Shown: positions 44,425-53,227 of the stretch, one piece after another | How positions within the stretch are numbered: position 1 is the stretch's first letter | Layout: each line of letters starts with the position of its first letter | Source: an uncultured Clostridia bacterium | Lineage (GTDB): Bacteria > Bacillota > Clostridia > Oscillospirales > Ruminococcaceae | Direction of reading: 5' to 3' | Length of the DNA stretch: 64,000 bases | Assembly: GCA_947383835.1 (NCBI GenBank) | Contig: CANDEV010000004.1 | Coordinates: forward strand, 124,001 to 188,000 | Translations under genes and position numbers: made by a program | Notes under the pieces: generated by a model | What the model was told of the DNA's origin: nothing | Seen by the model: only the letters and a program-made list of their open reading frames with translations | The model's database searches: none

Positions 44425-45105
44425 TTATTCTTCAACTATCCTTTCAAGCAACTCTCTGCCCTTTTTATATTCCGAACTCACTTCAGCAAGCAGACTGTTG
44501 TAAAAATCCACAGCCGCTTTCTGCCGCTGCAGTGCAAGCTCTTTGCCGCGCTTTGTGAAAAACTTTTCGTATACATTTTCCAGCTTGAATTTATACTCAC
44601 GGAAAAACGAGGGAGCGAGGTCGTTTGCGCCGTCGGAAACTGTGCCGTCCGTATTCAGACTGTAAAGCGGATCTCCCACCTGTCCCCTGTAAAACAGCGT
44701 CCTTGCAATGCCTGTCGTTCCGGTTACATCAAGCTTGTCGGCGTCGAATAAAATCTTTGCTTCAATGCTTTCGGGAGGGCAGTCGGAACGGAAACGGTGA
44801 GTTTTTACGCAGTCTTTTACCCACGCCGCACGTTCTTCGTCCCAACCGATTTTCAAAAGAAATCGGTACGCCTTTTCGCTTCCGATCTCCGCATGGCAAA
44901 GCTTCGGGTCGGCGAACTGCTCTGCCCTGCCTATGTCGTGGAGCAGACACGCCGCTGTCAGTATATCAAGGTCAACGCAGCTTTCATTCTCCGCAATATC
45001 CATTGCGCCGTAAAGTACGCGGTATACGTGCTCTCTGTCGTGAGAGCTGTCGTTCATACACTCCGCCATATAGCTTTCTATGGCATTGTAATCGCTTTTC
45101 AGCAT
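44425..45105 (-). CDS. HD-domain phosphohydrolase
   Basis: 226 residues from ATG 45105 (RBS AAAGGAAC). HD metal-binding motif: His in SSHDREHVYRVLYGA, the His-Asp pair in ACLLHDIGRAEQF, His in CHAEIGSEKA, and a later Asp in ILFDADKLDVTG. Similar to bacterial YedJ/YpgQ-type nucleotide or pyrophosphate hydrolases. No nucleotide substrate can be assigned. The stop lies 4 bases from element L copy 2. Confidence 0.85.
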   Translation of the reverse strand: MLKSDYNAIESYMAECMNDSSHDREHVYRVLYGAMDIAENESCVDLDILTAACLLHDIGRAEQFADPKLCHAEIGSEKAYRFLLKIGWDEERAAWVKDCVKTHRFRSDCPPESIEAKILFDADKLDVTGTTGIARTLFYRGQVGDPLYSLNTDGTVSDGANDLAPSFFREYKFKLENVYEKFFTKRGKELALQRQKAAVDFYNSLLAEVSSEYKKGRELLERIVEE

Positions 45106-45285
45106 AATTGAGTTCCTTTCAAAATTCCCCAAAACAATAATATCCGTCCCTTGCGATATGGTCGTTATTTTGCAGGATTGATATAAATTATAAATAAGGG
45201 AGCAATAACACTGCCACTTGATATGGGCTTAGCAGGGTAAAGGGATTCTTTTATTCAGCTTCGCGGCAAAATAAGGCTGCGAGTG

Positions 45286-46470
45286 CTACGCGTCAAGACC
45301 TTTCATAAGTCCCTCAACGATCTCGGGGAACTCCCATGTGCAGGTTTTTCTGTTGAGCAAGCCGAAATTCTCGCCCATGCCGCTGAACGCGCCGTTATCC
45401 CACCAAACGCAGGGAATACCTGCTTCCTTTGCCTTGCTTATATAATAGGTCGCCCACTCTGCGCGAATTTCGGTGTTTGCTTTTGCACGTGCGCCGAATT
45501 CGCCGATTATAACGGCAATATTATTGTCAGTGTACTTAGTTTTCAGCCTGTCCAACAGATCTAATATCTCGCTTGCGCTGCCCTCGTCGGGAGTAAATTC
45601 ACGCTGGGTAAGGTCTCCGTCCAGAGCAAATTTATAAGGAAGATATGCGTGTACCGAAACGATTATCTTATCGTCGTTTTCGGGGAGCACAAGATCGTTC
45701 ATAGCGGCAGGGGTGGAGCTTGCAGCATACGCGGGTATCATAAGATGCCGCTTTGCATTGTTGCCGCCCAGTCCCCTTATTGTCTCCACAAAAGCAGCGT
45801 TCATGTGGTTCACAACATCATGACCCTCGGCGTCGCCGCCGTTCCATTCAAGAGCGGTATTCCTCTTTCTCGGTTCGTTCAAGCCCTCGAAAATGAGCTT
45901 TTCGTCATAGCCGGCAAACCGTGTGCCTATCTGTTTCCAAAGCGCTGTAAGCTTTTCGATTGATGCTTCTTCGGTCTCATAGTACGGGTCATGCCATTCC
46001 TCGTGGTGAATATTTAAAATTACAAACATATCCTGGCTGTAGGCGTAATCCACTACCTCCTGGACGCGATCCATCCATGCTTCGTCAACGTTGTTGTTTT
46101 CGTCCATGTGGTTGCCCCATGTGGTGGGAAATCTAATGATGTTGAAGCCTGCGTCCTTTACGGCGGTTATCATTTCCTTTGTTGTAACAGGATTGCCCCA
46201 GCTTGTTTCGCTGGTAACGTCTTTGGCGTCCGGAGCGTCAAGAGTGTTGCCGAGACTCCAGCCGATCTTTATCTCCTTAACAAGCTCGATTGAGGGCAGA
46301 TCGCGTATCTCGTCGTTTACAGCGGGCGAAGCATTTACAGTTGTTGAAGCTGTTGTTCCGTCGTCGCTTTCGGGAACGTCTGAACTGTCCTTTCCGCAGG
46401 AGGAGAACGCTGTGACCATTATTGCGGCTGTGACCGCTGCCGTAACTCTCTTTAACAAACTTTTTTTCAT
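45286..46470 (-). CDS. GH5 endoglucanase, lipoprotein
   Basis: 394 residues. Lipobox AFSSC (lipid Cys25), a Ser/Thr/Asp linker to about residue 55, then a GH5 barrel similar to ruminococcal endo-beta-1,4-glucanases: IGWSLGNTLDA (69-79), WGNP, IIRFPTTWG, acid/base Glu199 in FEGLNEPR, VHAYLPY, nucleophile Glu324 in IGEFGA and CVWWDNG near the end. It should cleave cellulose, glucan or xyloglucan on the cell surface. No CBM or dockerin, so not cellulosomal. Element P copy F lies in its leader. Confidence 0.93.
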   Translation of the reverse strand: MKKSLLKRVTAAVTAAIMVTAFSSCGKDSSDVPESDDGTTASTTVNASPAVNDEIRDLPSIELVKEIKIGWSLGNTLDAPDAKDVTSETSWGNPVTTKEMITAVKDAGFNIIRFPTTWGNHMDENNNVDEAWMDRVQEVVDYAYSQDMFVILNIHHEEWHDPYYETEEASIEKLTALWKQIGTRFAGYDEKLIFEGLNEPRKRNTALEWNGGDAEGHDVVNHMNAAFVETIRGLGGNNAKRHLMIPAYAASSTPAAMNDLVLPENDDKIIVSVHAYLPYKFALDGDLTQREFTPDEGSASEILDLLDRLKTKYTDNNIAVIIGEFGARAKANTEIRAEWATYYISKAKEAGIPCVWWDNGAFSGMGENFGLLNRKTCTWEFPEIVEGLMKGLDA

Positions 46471-46513
46471 TTTAAAATATCCTTTCTATAATTTATTTTG
46501 AAACAATAGCTAA

Positions 46514-46549
46514 TACTTATTTGCTTCTGAAAGTGTGTGCAAATTAGTA
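46514..46549. mobile_element. Element P copy F (internally deleted remnant)
   Basis: Only the ends remain: CTTATTTGC and GCAAATTAG joined by about 14 bases, still flanked by TA. It lies between the GH5 promoter (46580-46608) and the GH5 start, so the leader keeps a short 9-bp hairpin. Confidence 0.6.
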
Positions 46550-46579
46550 TAACTCTATATAAAAACAAAGCCGAATACA

Positions 46580-46608
46580 ATTATACCAAAAAAGCATTCT
46601 CGTTTCAA
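46580..46608 (-). promoter_or_regulatory. Promoter of the secreted GH5 gene
   Basis: Minus strand TTGAAA (46603-46608), 17-bp spacer, TATAAT (46580-46585). Confidence 0.7.
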
Positions 46609-46665
46609 CCCTGTTTAAAAGTCATTTTCGACGTTAAACCTGCCGATTTCGTCAATGCGCCAAAA

Positions 46666-48252
46666 TTATAAATTCGACAGAATATCAGTCTGACCGCGAA
46701 GCTTTTCGGCAATTTTCCTACAGTCGCCCATGCTGCCGTTTATATCGGAAATGTCCGCAGCAAGGCTCTTTGTGCTGTTCGCAGCCTCGGATATTTCTCC
46801 CGAACTGACTTCAAGGGAGGCTGTTATGCTTTCAATAGCCGCGGCGATATCAGAAACGGAATTTTTAAAACGTTCCGTCCTGCCGTTAAAGTCCTCAACA
46901 GCCTTTTCGACATACTCCGAATCCTCGCGGTACTGCCTGCCTGTGCCGGCAAATTCCTCAAAAGCGGCAAGAATGTCTCCGTTAAGGTAATCGAGAAGCT
47001 CCTCGGAGTGCTCCGAAAGATTGCGGACGGCTCTTGTGACAGTCTCGTTGACCTCTTGAATACGGCTTGCCGCCGCTTGACAGGAGCCTGCAAGCTGTCT
47101 TATCTCGCCTGCGACAAGAGAGAAGCCCTTGCCTGCGTTTCCTGCGTGTCTTGCCTCTATAGAAGCGTTTACCGCTATCATATTTGTTGTGGAGGCTATC
47201 TTCACAATATCCTCCGTAAGGGCATTTACGCTGTCCACGCTCCTGCTCTCCTCAATGGCTTTGCCGAGGAGCTGTGAAATATCCGCAGCCTTTCCGCTTA
47301 TTACCTTAACGCTTGCTTGGGCTGATTTTTCCATGTCCTCAGCCCTGTTCATCATTTCGGCGGAATAAAATGCGATCGCGCCGCATTTGTCAGCCATATC
47401 CTCTGCGTCGGTCTTTATGTCCGATGCGCTGCTGTTTATAAATGCCGCGCTTTCGGCGGCGTTCCTGACATTTCCCGAAAGCGTGTCCGAAAGCATGGAA
47501 AGGCTCTCTGCGCCTTTTCCGGAGTTTGCGGTGCGCTTCGATACCTCCTCCGCAACGCCGCTTATGCTGTCGGAGCTTTGCTTCAAAGCCGTCATGACCT
47601 TTGACATAGGGTCTATTACGTTTCTTGAAACGATCTTTGCCGCTGTGCAGGAAATAATTATACCCGCGGCTATTGCCAGAATACCTATTGCCGCCGAGAC
47701 CGCATACACCTCGGTGAGCCGCTTTTCAGCCTCGTCTGCGCGTTCCATTATTGAGCCGTAAAGCTTGTCGATACACTCCTCAGCCGCTTTTCCGTACTCA
47801 GCCGCTTCGCCGTTTGCAATTGCGTAAGCTCTGACCGAATCTCCCTCCGCGCTTGCACACAAAATACCGATCACCGCGTTCCTGAACGAAGAATAGCTTT
47901 CAAGAAGCTTTAGGTATACATCTGCCATATCCTCGGAAACATATTCCCCGCAGGCTTCAAGATCGCTTTCAAGAGAAGCTTCTTCCGTCTTTATCCTCGA
48001 AACTATGTCTATCATGCTTTCCGAATCCGTCGCGATTATGTGTGAAAGCGCAAGCTTGTGCATATTAAGCAGAGAGCTTTCCGTCTCCGCCAGCAGAGCT
48101 TCGCCTGTCATATAATTTCCTGTAATATCTCCCGCATTTCTGTTCACGATATAGATGCCGAAAACCGCCGTAATATTTGAGATAAGCAGCGCCGCTCCCA
48201 AAAGCAGAATGGGCAGCATGATACGTCTGCGGATACTTAGCTTTGCTTTCAT
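46666..48252 (-). CDS. Methyl-accepting chemotaxis protein
   Basis: 528 residues from ATG 48252 (RBS GGAGGACG). Membrane segments at about 10-32 and 183-207 flank a helical extracellular sensor domain of four-helix-bundle type (about 33-182). The cytoplasmic part is a long coiled coil with the signalling tip MIAVNASIEARHAGNAGKGFSLVAGEIRQLAG, which contacts CheA/CheW. No obvious HAMP consensus. The gene follows a sugar-binding lipoprotein by 30 bases in the same operon, so the receptor may read that lipoprotein's sugar-bound state. Confidence 0.9.
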   Translation of the reverse strand: MKAKLSIRRRIMLPILLLGAALLISNITAVFGIYIVNRNAGDITGNYMTGEALLAETESSLLNMHKLALSHIIATDSESMIDIVSRIKTEEASLESDLEACGEYVSEDMADVYLKLLESYSSFRNAVIGILCASAEGDSVRAYAIANGEAAEYGKAAEECIDKLYGSIMERADEAEKRLTEVYAVSAAIGILAIAAGIIISCTAAKIVSRNVIDPMSKVMTALKQSSDSISGVAEEVSKRTANSGKGAESLSMLSDTLSGNVRNAAESAAFINSSASDIKTDAEDMADKCGAIAFYSAEMMNRAEDMEKSAQASVKVISGKAADISQLLGKAIEESRSVDSVNALTEDIVKIASTTNMIAVNASIEARHAGNAGKGFSLVAGEIRQLAGSCQAAASRIQEVNETVTRAVRNLSEHSEELLDYLNGDILAAFEEFAGTGRQYREDSEYVEKAVEDFNGRTERFKNSVSDIAAAIESITASLEVSSGEISEAANSTKSLAADISDINGSMGDCRKIAEKLRGQTDILSNL

Positions 48253-48282
48253 CGGTACGTCCTCCATAAAAAAGTACAGCCT

Positions 48283-49512
48283 TTATTTTGCCGTTATTTT
48301 GTTCACCATAACGTCCAGCATTCGCTGAAAATCTGCCCCGGGAGGGTTATCTGCATAAATGCACATTGCCACCTCCGCAGGAGGATCCCAAAATCTTTCC
48401 CCGACCCTTTGAAGATTGGAGTACTCTGCTTGTTCCATGACCGCCGCTGCCACAGGCGAACGGCTTACGCTTTCAGCTTTTGCAGCATTTATATTGGAGG
48501 GTATCTGCCCGCGCTTTTCAAATCTCAAGGTCTGATTTTTTTCGTTTGATATCCATTCGGCAAGCCTTTCAGCCCAGTAATGCTCCTTTGAATAAGCGTT
48601 TACCCCAATAAGCTTGCTTCCCGAAAACGACGCCATCTGTACCTGTTTTCCGCCGCAGGTATAGGTGGGGAGCTTTGCAGCTCCTAAATCATCGCCCCAT
48701 ATCTCCGTCATCTTGTCGGAATTCCATGCTCCGCTTATTCCCGCAATAACGCTGCCGTTTTCCGCGCCGCTGATAAAGCCGACGTCATTACTGCTCAAAA
48801 AGCTTCTGTGTCCCGTAATATCAGTCATTGCTTTAAGAACGTCAACGCCCTTTATACCGTCCTCGGCGCTGTTCCATGTGCAGTAGTTTGTAATGCCGTC
48901 CTCGTTCAGCCCCACAGTCATTCCCGTGCAGCCGAAAAATGAGTACACATACCATGCGGACGACCAATCCATAGTAAAATATCTGCCCCCTCGGTCAGCA
49001 ATATTAAGAATTTCGTCAAGCGTCTGAACGTTTTCAGGTGTCAGGTACGCTTTATTATAATAAAGAAAATATCCGTTATCGGAGGTGATCGGATAGGCAT
49101 ACAGGATATCGTTGACAGACGCGGCTTTTACCGCCGAGGAAAGGTTTTCGGCACGAACACGATCCGCGTTTTCAATAGGCATAAGCACCCCTGCCGCAGC
49201 AAGCGCGCTGAGCTGATCGTCAGCAAAGGCGAACACGTCCGCGCCTGCTTGAGGGTCGTCAAGCAGAATGTCCTTGCAGTCCGCTTCGCTTTGCGCCTTA
49301 AAGGAAATGTTAAAATCAGCCTCAGAACCGTACTCGACCTTAAAGCCTTCGGCGATCTCCGAAATAAGCTCTTTGTCCTCCTCAGCGCTCCATACGGTAA
49401 GATTTATCGTCTCAGATACAGTCCCGTTTACAGTGACCGCTTCATTACCGCAGCCTGAAAAGCACACGGCGGTCAATCCTGCCGAAAGCAGCGCACATAA
49501 TACTTTCTTCAA
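48283..49512 (-). CDS. Extracellular sugar-binding lipoprotein (ABC family 1), chemoreceptor partner
   Basis: 409 residues. Lipobox VCFSGC (Cys21), then a solute-binding family 1 fold resembling maltodextrin-binding proteins: NLTVWSAEEDKELISEIAEGF, ADVFAFADDQLSALAAAGVLMPI, and GSVIAGISGAWNSDKM. No ABC permease lies nearby; instead a chemoreceptor follows in the same operon, so its main task may be to report sugars for chemotaxis. Promoter with a palindromic operator upstream. Confidence 0.88.
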   Translation of the reverse strand: MKKVLCALLSAGLTAVCFSGCGNEAVTVNGTVSETINLTVWSAEEDKELISEIAEGFKVEYGSEADFNISFKAQSEADCKDILLDDPQAGADVFAFADDQLSALAAAGVLMPIENADRVRAENLSSAVKAASVNDILYAYPITSDNGYFLYYNKAYLTPENVQTLDEILNIADRGGRYFTMDWSSAWYVYSFFGCTGMTVGLNEDGITNYCTWNSAEDGIKGVDVLKAMTDITGHRSFLSSNDVGFISGAENGSVIAGISGAWNSDKMTEIWGDDLGAAKLPTYTCGGKQVQMASFSGSKLIGVNAYSKEHYWAERLAEWISNEKNQTLRFEKRGQIPSNINAAKAESVSRSPVAAAVMEQAEYSNLQRVGERFWDPPAEVAMCIYADNPPGADFQRMLDVMVNKITAK

Positions 49513-49564
49513 TGTAAACTTCCTTTCCGTTAAAAAGTCCTGTGCCTATACCTATTCAAGCATA

Positions 49565-49594
49565 ATTATACCACAAAACACCATGTTTTGTCAA
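49565..49594 (-). promoter_or_regulatory. Promoter of the lipoprotein-chemoreceptor operon with palindromic operator
   Basis: Minus strand TTGACA (49589-49594), 18-bp spacer, TATAAT (49565-49570). The spacer is nearly filled by ACAAAACA-CCA-TGTTTTGT (49573-49591), a perfect 8-bp inverted repeat, so a bound repressor would block RNA polymerase. Confidence 0.65.
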
Positions 49595-49676
49595 GCAAGC
49601 GGACCAAGCCTGCGCGGGAAAATCAATTTTTAACGTTCGGATCTAAAGCGATACTGTAAAGCGCAGCCGTACATAA

Positions 49677-49918
49677 TACTAATTTGCTTCTAAAAGCGTA
49701 GGTAAAAAATCTGCACAAAAATCATATGTGCAAATTCTTGCTTGATTTTTTACACGCTTTTTAGTCGCAAATTATAGCAATCCATAAAAATAACCTTAAA
49801 ATTACTGTAGGGGCGGGGTCTCCCCGCCCGCAGGCAACAGACATTTACGCAGTTCTGTGGGACGGTAAACCCGTCCCCTACAATTTATGTCAAGATAATT
49901 TTCTGTGTTGCTATAGTA
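49677..49918. mobile_element. Element P copy D, split by element G
   Basis: Left part 49677-49774 is a complete element P up to GCAAATTA; its last bases (GTA) reappear at 49916-49918 after a 139-bp insertion. Without the insertion and one TA copy the element would be the same length and nearly the same sequence as copies A and B. Confidence 0.8.
49775..49913. mobile_element. Element G copy 2, inserted inside element P copy D
   Basis: Runs from TAGCAATCC to GTTGCTA, flanked by TA at 49773-49774 and 49914-49915: a 2-bp target duplication. The core has GTAGGGGCGGGG-TC-TCCCCGCCCGC and a second GGGACGGTAAACCCGTCCCC hairpin. Related to 19605-19727. No coding capacity, so it would need a transposase encoded elsewhere. 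Confidence 0.8.
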
Positions 49919-49954
49919 TAAAGTTGTGCGGGAAGAAATATAATCAAAAAAAAT

Positions 49955-50656
49955 TTATTTATTTTTTTCAGCAGTAAGACGTACCTTAGTTCTGGAAGCA
50001 AGTCCGTCGGTCACGGTTTCTTCGTCAAAGGAGGTTATTCTAAGTCCGCAGGTGCTTACCGCCTGTAAAATATCGGTAAGAGCAAAACGTTTTTCGCATG
50101 CTTCGGGAAGCTGCCGCTGAATATATCCGAAACGGTTATTGTCCGCAAAGCATATGCCGTCCTTGTAAAACGGGTGGAAATCTATACAGATCAGCTTGCC
50201 GCCGGGCTTAAGCATTGAACGGACGACGTTAAAAAACGTCTTAATGTCATAAAAATAATGAATGGAAGCTTTTATAATGACAACTGCGTCAAAGCTTCCG
50301 CTAAAGCGTTCGTCCGTTTTAAGTATGTCGCACAGCTCGTAATTTATATGTACGCCTGCTGCTTCGGCTGTTTTTAATGCATACCGTTTTCCGTCCTTAA
50401 ATGTGCCGAAAACAGTTGCTTCGGCGCCCATGCAAGCCATTGGCACGGCGTAAGAACCGTCCGTGTCGGATATTGCGGCAATTTTCAAGCCGCCGTAATC
50501 ATCAAAGCAGTCCGAAAATTCCGCAAGCATAGCGGCAGCGTCATGCGTAAGTTTTTTGGCATAGTCCGCAGGCTCGCCGTTTTTGCAGGTCAAATAATCG
50601 TAAACATTGTTATCCTCGGTATTTTTAAATGCCGCTCCAATAGTGTACTCTACCAT
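49955..50656 (-). CDS. Class I SAM-dependent methyltransferase
   Basis: 233 residues, RBS AGAAGTGAT. The SAM-binding Gly-rich strand is present but unusual (KIAAISDTDGSYAVPMACMG, where E/DxGxGxG is normal); later motifs are clear: DAVVIIKASIHYFYD and MLKPGGKLICIDFHPF. It starts 18 bases after the first of four tandem lipoprotein genes on the same strand, so it is probably the last gene of that operon. Substrate unknown. Confidence 0.8.
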   Translation of the reverse strand: MVEYTIGAAFKNTEDNNVYDYLTCKNGEPADYAKKLTHDAAAMLAEFSDCFDDYGGLKIAAISDTDGSYAVPMACMGAEATVFGTFKDGKRYALKTAEAAGVHINYELCDILKTDERFSGSFDAVVIIKASIHYFYDIKTFFNVVRSMLKPGGKLICIDFHPFYKDGICFADNNRFGYIQRQLPEACEKRFALTDILQAVSTCGLRITSFDEETVTDGLASRTKVRLTAEKNK

Positions 50657-50674
50657 GGTATATCACTTCTTTTC

Positions 50675-51931
50675 TTATTCTTTCGGATCGAAAACAAGCA
50701 GCTTATCGGTACTGAAATTCTGTAAAGCTATCCTGCCGTCCGCGTAGGTGATCCCCCTTATTTTTCCGTCGTAATCGTCCCAGTCATCTCCGCTGTCATG
50801 CTTTGCAACAATCTCGCCGCTGTCCAAGGAAACAATATATGCGGTCTCTTTACCAATATTATACTCCAAAGCAACTGCCATATAACCGCAGTTTTGCTCC
50901 ATAAAGCAATCTATACTTCCCTCTCTGCCATCGTCAGGAGTGTGAAAAGTCATGAGGATATTTTTTTCAAGGGTTTCGACGTCAAAGGAGTAAATTTCCC
51001 CTACGCATTGTTCCATTTTAAGTTCAGCTGTATTTGTGTTATATGCGTAAATTTTCCCGTTATAATATCCGATAACGCCTAAAATGTCGCTGTCGGGAAT
51101 TTCCGTTATCCCGCCTGTGGAATAATCGTAAATGCCGATATAAGTGCCAACACCGTATTCCCTCTTTATAAATGAAAAACGGTTCTCGTCAATGGACGCG
51201 CCGAACAGGGCGATACCGTTATCGCCGTCCTCAACAAGAGTGGTGTTTGTTCTTAAATTCACAATGTCTTCAGCGCCCGGTTCGTTGCCGTATATGCCCG
51301 TGTTGCAGTAATCAATTCCAGGGTATGGCGTTGAGTCATCGTCAATAATATCATAGCTGTAATCTTTGTAAACGGTCATTTCGCTGTAATGTACAGTATC
51401 ATCGCGGTAACTGCTCATATAAACCTGTATCAGCACGTTTTCGTCATTATTTTCGCAGCCGTAGGCAAGAAAATTGTTTCCGTCAGGCATAAGTATTTCC
51501 GCTGCGATCTCGTTTTGGTCAATATCGTATATCCGCAGATAATGCAGGCGGTCCTGATCAAGCTCCTGATATTGATAAATTGCACATAAAAGATTTTTCG
51601 ATAAGAGCTTACATTCTCTGTGGGTATCAGGTTTAATTAATGCAAAAGGATAATCTTCCATATTTACTTCAAATTTTCCAAAATCAAATGTGAAGTAATC
51701 GAAATGATCGCTTGAAGTACTGCCGCTTATATCCTCAATTTTCTCTTCGGCAGTCTCCGCAGCGGTCTCCGTTGTCTCCGAGACTGTTTCCGTTTCCGTC
51801 GGTTCTGTTTCCAATGCCGTTGTAACTTCGCTTTCCGTGGGATTTTCCGCGGGACTTGACGTGCTTTCCGAATTGCAGGCGGCAAGCAGCACTGCCGATA
51901 AAATTATCGGGAAAATTATTTTGTTTTTCAC
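50675..51931 (-). CDS. Tandem lipoprotein paralog 1 (propeller-like)
   Basis: 418 residues from a GTG start (RBS AAGGAGGG). Lipobox AVLLAAC (Cys about 19), a Thr/Glu/Ser-rich linker to about residue 75, then about 340 residues of repeated beta-strand blocks resembling a propeller of the DUF5050/WD40-like type. The blocks share the pattern IYDY-STGGITEIPDS, GYYNGKIYAYNTNT and EIYSFDVETLEKNIL with the other three paralogs, but this is the most divergent copy. No catalytic motif found. Intergenic gap to paralog 2 is 11 bases. Confidence 0.75.
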   Translation of the reverse strand: MKNKIIFPIILSAVLLAACNSESTSSPAENPTESEVTTALETEPTETETVSETTETAAETAEEKIEDISGSTSSDHFDYFTFDFGKFEVNMEDYPFALIKPDTHRECKLLSKNLLCAIYQYQELDQDRLHYLRIYDIDQNEIAAEILMPDGNNFLAYGCENNDENVLIQVYMSSYRDDTVHYSEMTVYKDYSYDIIDDDSTPYPGIDYCNTGIYGNEPGAEDIVNLRTNTTLVEDGDNGIALFGASIDENRFSFIKREYGVGTYIGIYDYSTGGITEIPDSDILGVIGYYNGKIYAYNTNTAELKMEQCVGEIYSFDVETLEKNILMTFHTPDDGREGSIDCFMEQNCGYMAVALEYNIGKETAYIVSLDSGEIVAKHDSGDDWDDYDGKIRGITYADGRIALQNFSTDKLLVFDPKE

Positions 51932-51942
51932 AAAATCCCTCC

Positions 51943-53214
51943 TTAATATGTTACATCAAAAACAACTATTTCGGTCGTATTATAGTTGAATGCCGCAAAC
52001 CTGTTGCTGTTCGCAAATGCAAAGAAGCGGCAGTCGTTGTATTCGCTGCTGAGTTCGTGCTGTGCCATAACCTCGCCGCTTTCGGGGGATATAATAAAAA
52101 TTATACATTTGGAATTTTCGTAATTTTCATTATCATAGTTAAAATGGCTTGCAATGATGTATTCTCCGTTCGGGGGCATATAATATTCCGTATAATCGTT
52201 ATTTTCAATCGCAGCGGGGGAGGACATGAAATGCTCCTTTTCCGCAGTCTCTATGTCAAAGGTGTACAGCTCACCCTGACACATTTCGTCCCACGCGCCT
52301 TCCTCCGCGTAGATTTTTCCGCCATAAAAACCGACAGGCATAAAATTTCTCGAATCGGCAAGTTCCACAGCTTCTCCCGCCGAAAAATCGTAGTAACCGA
52401 AGCCGGGCATACTTTCAAAACCGCAAATTCTGTAAACAAAACGGTCGTTGTCAATAGAAAAATTATAATCATACATCCGTGAGTTAAAACCCAAATCTGT
52501 TTCGGTATCTTCAAAGCCTTTGACAATAATACTGCCGCTGTCCGCGTCAAAAATATCATACATTTGGTCGGAAATATTGTGATTGCCTGCGGGGAAAGAA
52601 AAAATTTCCCGCGGCTCGCCCTCGGTAAGCTCTGTTGTAAAATCATTGCGGACTATAAGCACGGCGTACTCGTCCTGCAATTTTTCGCTGTCAAAGCGTG
52701 AAAGCTTTATCTTGCAGAAAACGTCTCCGCTGCCCTCGATACAAGGACGAGTGAAATCGTTGGCAAGCTCCCAGCCCTCGGGAGCGGCTATGCTTGCTTT
52801 GACTGTCAGGTCGTTTATGTCGAAAAACCGTATTTCATCGCTGTCGTTTCTGAAACACTCTACAGCGGCAATGTCGCCCGAAAGGAACAGTCCGCCGCTT
52901 GCTAAACGCTCGTCCTCCGCCGTAATGACGCTGATGTTAATTTTTTGTACGTCAAGAGAAAATTCCTTTTCGGCGGGTTCTGTTTCTGTTGTCGTTTCGG
53001 CAGCGCTGACCGTCGTCTCGTTCCCACCGCCCAAAACAGAGCTTGTCTCCCCGCCGTTTTCGGGTGGAACGACAACCGTCCCGACAGACTGTTCCGTCTG
53101 CGCCGACGCGGTCGTTCCCGTCGGTTCAAGCTCGTCTGCTATCTGTGTTTCGTGATCGCAGGCGGTGATGAGCAGTGCCGATAAAATCAATGTAAAAATT
53201 ATTTTGTTTTTCAA
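51943..53214 (-). CDS. Tandem lipoprotein paralog 2
   Basis: 423 residues from a TTG start (RBS AAGGAGGGT). Lipobox ALLITAC (Cys about 19). Residues 1-65 and about 210-330 are nearly identical to paralog 3 (for example YRICGFESMPGFGYYDFSAG and GELYTFDIETAEKEHFMSSP), while about 70-200 is quite different. Predicted beta-strand blocks suggest a propeller anchored on the outer face of the membrane. Function unknown. Confidence 0.75.
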   Translation of the reverse strand: MKNKIIFTLILSALLITACDHETQIADELEPTGTTASAQTEQSVGTVVVPPENGGETSSVLGGGNETTVSAAETTTETEPAEKEFSLDVQKINISVITAEDERLASGGLFLSGDIAAVECFRNDSDEIRFFDINDLTVKASIAAPEGWELANDFTRPCIEGSGDVFCKIKLSRFDSEKLQDEYAVLIVRNDFTTELTEGEPREIFSFPAGNHNISDQMYDIFDADSGSIIVKGFEDTETDLGFNSRMYDYNFSIDNDRFVYRICGFESMPGFGYYDFSAGEAVELADSRNFMPVGFYGGKIYAEEGAWDEMCQGELYTFDIETAEKEHFMSSPAAIENNDYTEYYMPPNGEYIIASHFNYDNENYENSKCIIFIISPESGEVMAQHELSSEYNDCRFFAFANSNRFAAFNYNTTEIVVFDVTY

Positions 53215-53227
53215 AATGATACCCTCC

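Noticed and set aside
45133..45285. Possible riboswitch between the HD and GH5 genes
   Set aside because: No match to c-di-GMP, purine or other aptamer cores I can recall; only a weak CAGC...GCTG hairpin near 45260.
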